The notes under the pieces: generated by a model
Told to the model about the DNA's origin: nothing
The model's database searches: none
What the model saw: only the letters and a program-made list of their open reading frames with translations
Source of the DNA: Elusimicrobiota bacterium
Lineage (GTDB): Bacteria > Elusimicrobiota > Elusimicrobia > UBA1565 > UBA9628
DNA length: 5,111 bases
Direction: 5' to 3'
NCBI GenBank assembly: GCA_023249695.1
Contig: JAHFCD010000225.1
Location: 1 to 5,111 of the forward strand
Position numbers and translations under genes: made by a program
Shown: positions 4,755 to 5,111 of the stretch, in pieces
Numbering within the stretch: position 1 is the first letter of the stretch
Layout of the letters: each line of letters starts with the position of its first letter

Positions 4755-5000
4755 TCAGTTGTTGCCGCTGGTATTGAGCGTGGACGGCGTGCCCCGCGAG
4801 CTGCTGGAGGTCGTGGTGTCGCCGACGCACTGGTTTCCGACGCGATGGGTATAGGCGCCGCAAACCATGGACTGCGGAGCCAAGGCCGGATCGGATTTCG
4901 CGTCCGGCGGAGTTTGCGGCGAACAGCCGCTGCAGGCGGACGCCCCCAGCATCCCGGCGCAGAGCATCACGGCGGACAGTCGCAGAAGTATTTTATTCAT
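4755..5000 (-). CDS. Small secreted or lipoprotein-like Cys-rich protein with CG..T...GNQCVG motif
   Basis: The 81-residue protein has a signal sequence MNKILLRLSAVMLCAGMLGA (1-20), then SACSGC. Cys23 (preceded by ASA) or Cys26 could be a lipidated cysteine, although the -3 position is not the usual Leu. Alternatively signal peptidase I cuts after ASA. The mature part has a short Pro/Asp/Ala linker, then VCGAYTHRVGNQCVG (46-60) with a likely Cys47-Cys58 pair, and ends in a Thr/Ser/Gly/Asn-rich tail (61-81). The same motif ends the gene just upstream (CGPGTVAQGNQCVG), so the two are related neighbours in an operon 14 bases apart. The start at 5000 is set by GGAGG 5 bases upstream. A longer in-frame start at 5072 would lie inside the upstream gene and lacks a signal peptide at its N-terminus. 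CG.GT...G..CV motifs are known in secreted hypothetical proteins of several phyla; the function is unknown. Confidence 0.8.
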   Translation of the reverse strand: MNKILLRLSAVMLCAGMLGASACSGCSPQTPPDAKSDPALAPQSMVCGAYTHRVGNQCVGDTTTSSSSRGTPSTLNTSGNN

Positions 5001-5005
5001 AAAAG

Positions 5006-5010
5006 CCTCC
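5006..5010 (-). promoter_or_regulatory. Shine-Dalgarno GGAGG for the 81-residue protein
   Basis: GGAGG on the minus strand with a 5-base spacer (CTTTT) before the ATG at 5000. It is a strong, canonical site, in contrast to the operon-first genes in this window, which have none. Confidence 0.85.
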
Positions 5011-5014
5011 AAGC

Positions 5015-5111
5015 CTAGTTGCGGACCTGACCGACGCACTGATTGCCCTGGGCGACGGTTCCGGGACCGCACGTCACGGGCGGCGGCGCCTTTTTGGCGG
5101 TCTCTTCCTGC
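5015..5111 (-). CDS. C-terminal end of a paralogous CG..T...GNQCVG protein
   Basis: Only the last 31 residues and the TAG stop (5017-5015) are in the window. They read QEETAKKAPPPV, then TCGPGTVAQGNQCVGQVRN. The frame enters from the right edge. The final motif CGPGTVAQGNQCVG matches the downstream gene's CGAYTHRVGNQCVG in spacing and at the Cys, Gly, Thr and GNQCVG positions, preceded by a Lys/Pro linker. That argues for an exported protein of the same kind, produced by tandem duplication. Its stop is 14 bases before the next start, so the two are likely cotranscribed. Its N-terminus, signal peptide and promoter lie outside the window. Confidence 0.75.
   Translation of the reverse strand, partial: QEETAKKAPPPVTCGPGTVAQGNQCVGQVRN

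Overview
GC-rich bacterial chromosome segment with G/C-heavy third codon positions, no phage or insertion-sequence genes, and a Gram-negative cell envelope (an outer-membrane-type barrel with a signal peptide and LysM domain, plus a lipoprotein-like secreted peptide). The combination of a PorV/UPF0164-like barrel, a spermidine-synthase-like membrane protein and several unrecognised envelope proteins would fit an uncultured deep-branching phylum such as Elusimicrobiota. That placement is inference and the window has no phylogenetic marker.

Left block (1-3179, all minus strand). Reading 3179 to 1, there is a barrel protein ending in a coiled coil and LysM domain (1827-3179). Two bases later comes a degenerate response-regulator receiver fused through one membrane segment to a five-fold repeat domain (673-1824). 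It overlaps by one base a small PilZ-like protein (368-673). After 43 bases comes the N-terminal third or less of a fused MFS/spermidine-synthase-type membrane protein that runs off the left edge (1-324). The first three genes look like one translationally coupled operon. The fourth may be read through or use its own promoter.

Central block (3180-3773). This 594-base divergent intergenic region has no convincing gene but is dense with RNA-like secondary structure. It holds a two-part hairpin (3236-3301), a perfect 9-bp hairpin (3382-3403), a 170-nt rod with a central bubble that resembles 6S RNA (3420-3589), and a 133-nt element closed by a perfect 13-bp inverted repeat (3590-3722). This is the most interesting part of the window. 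At its right end is a near-consensus promoter (TTGACA, 17-base spacer, CATAAT).

Right block (3774-5111). A plus-strand gene for a single-pass membrane protein with a long Pro/Thr/Ala linker and an unrecognised helical domain (3774-4694) faces two minus-strand small secreted proteins that share a CG..T...GNQCVG motif (4755-5000 and the 3' end at 5015-5111). A strong bidirectional intrinsic terminator separates the convergent genes.

Three genes have a -10 box ending only 6, 7 or 8 bases before the ATG and no Shine-Dalgarno sequence at a usable distance. This suggests leaderless transcripts for operon-first genes. The internal genes at 673 and 5000 instead have clear Shine-Dalgarno sequences.
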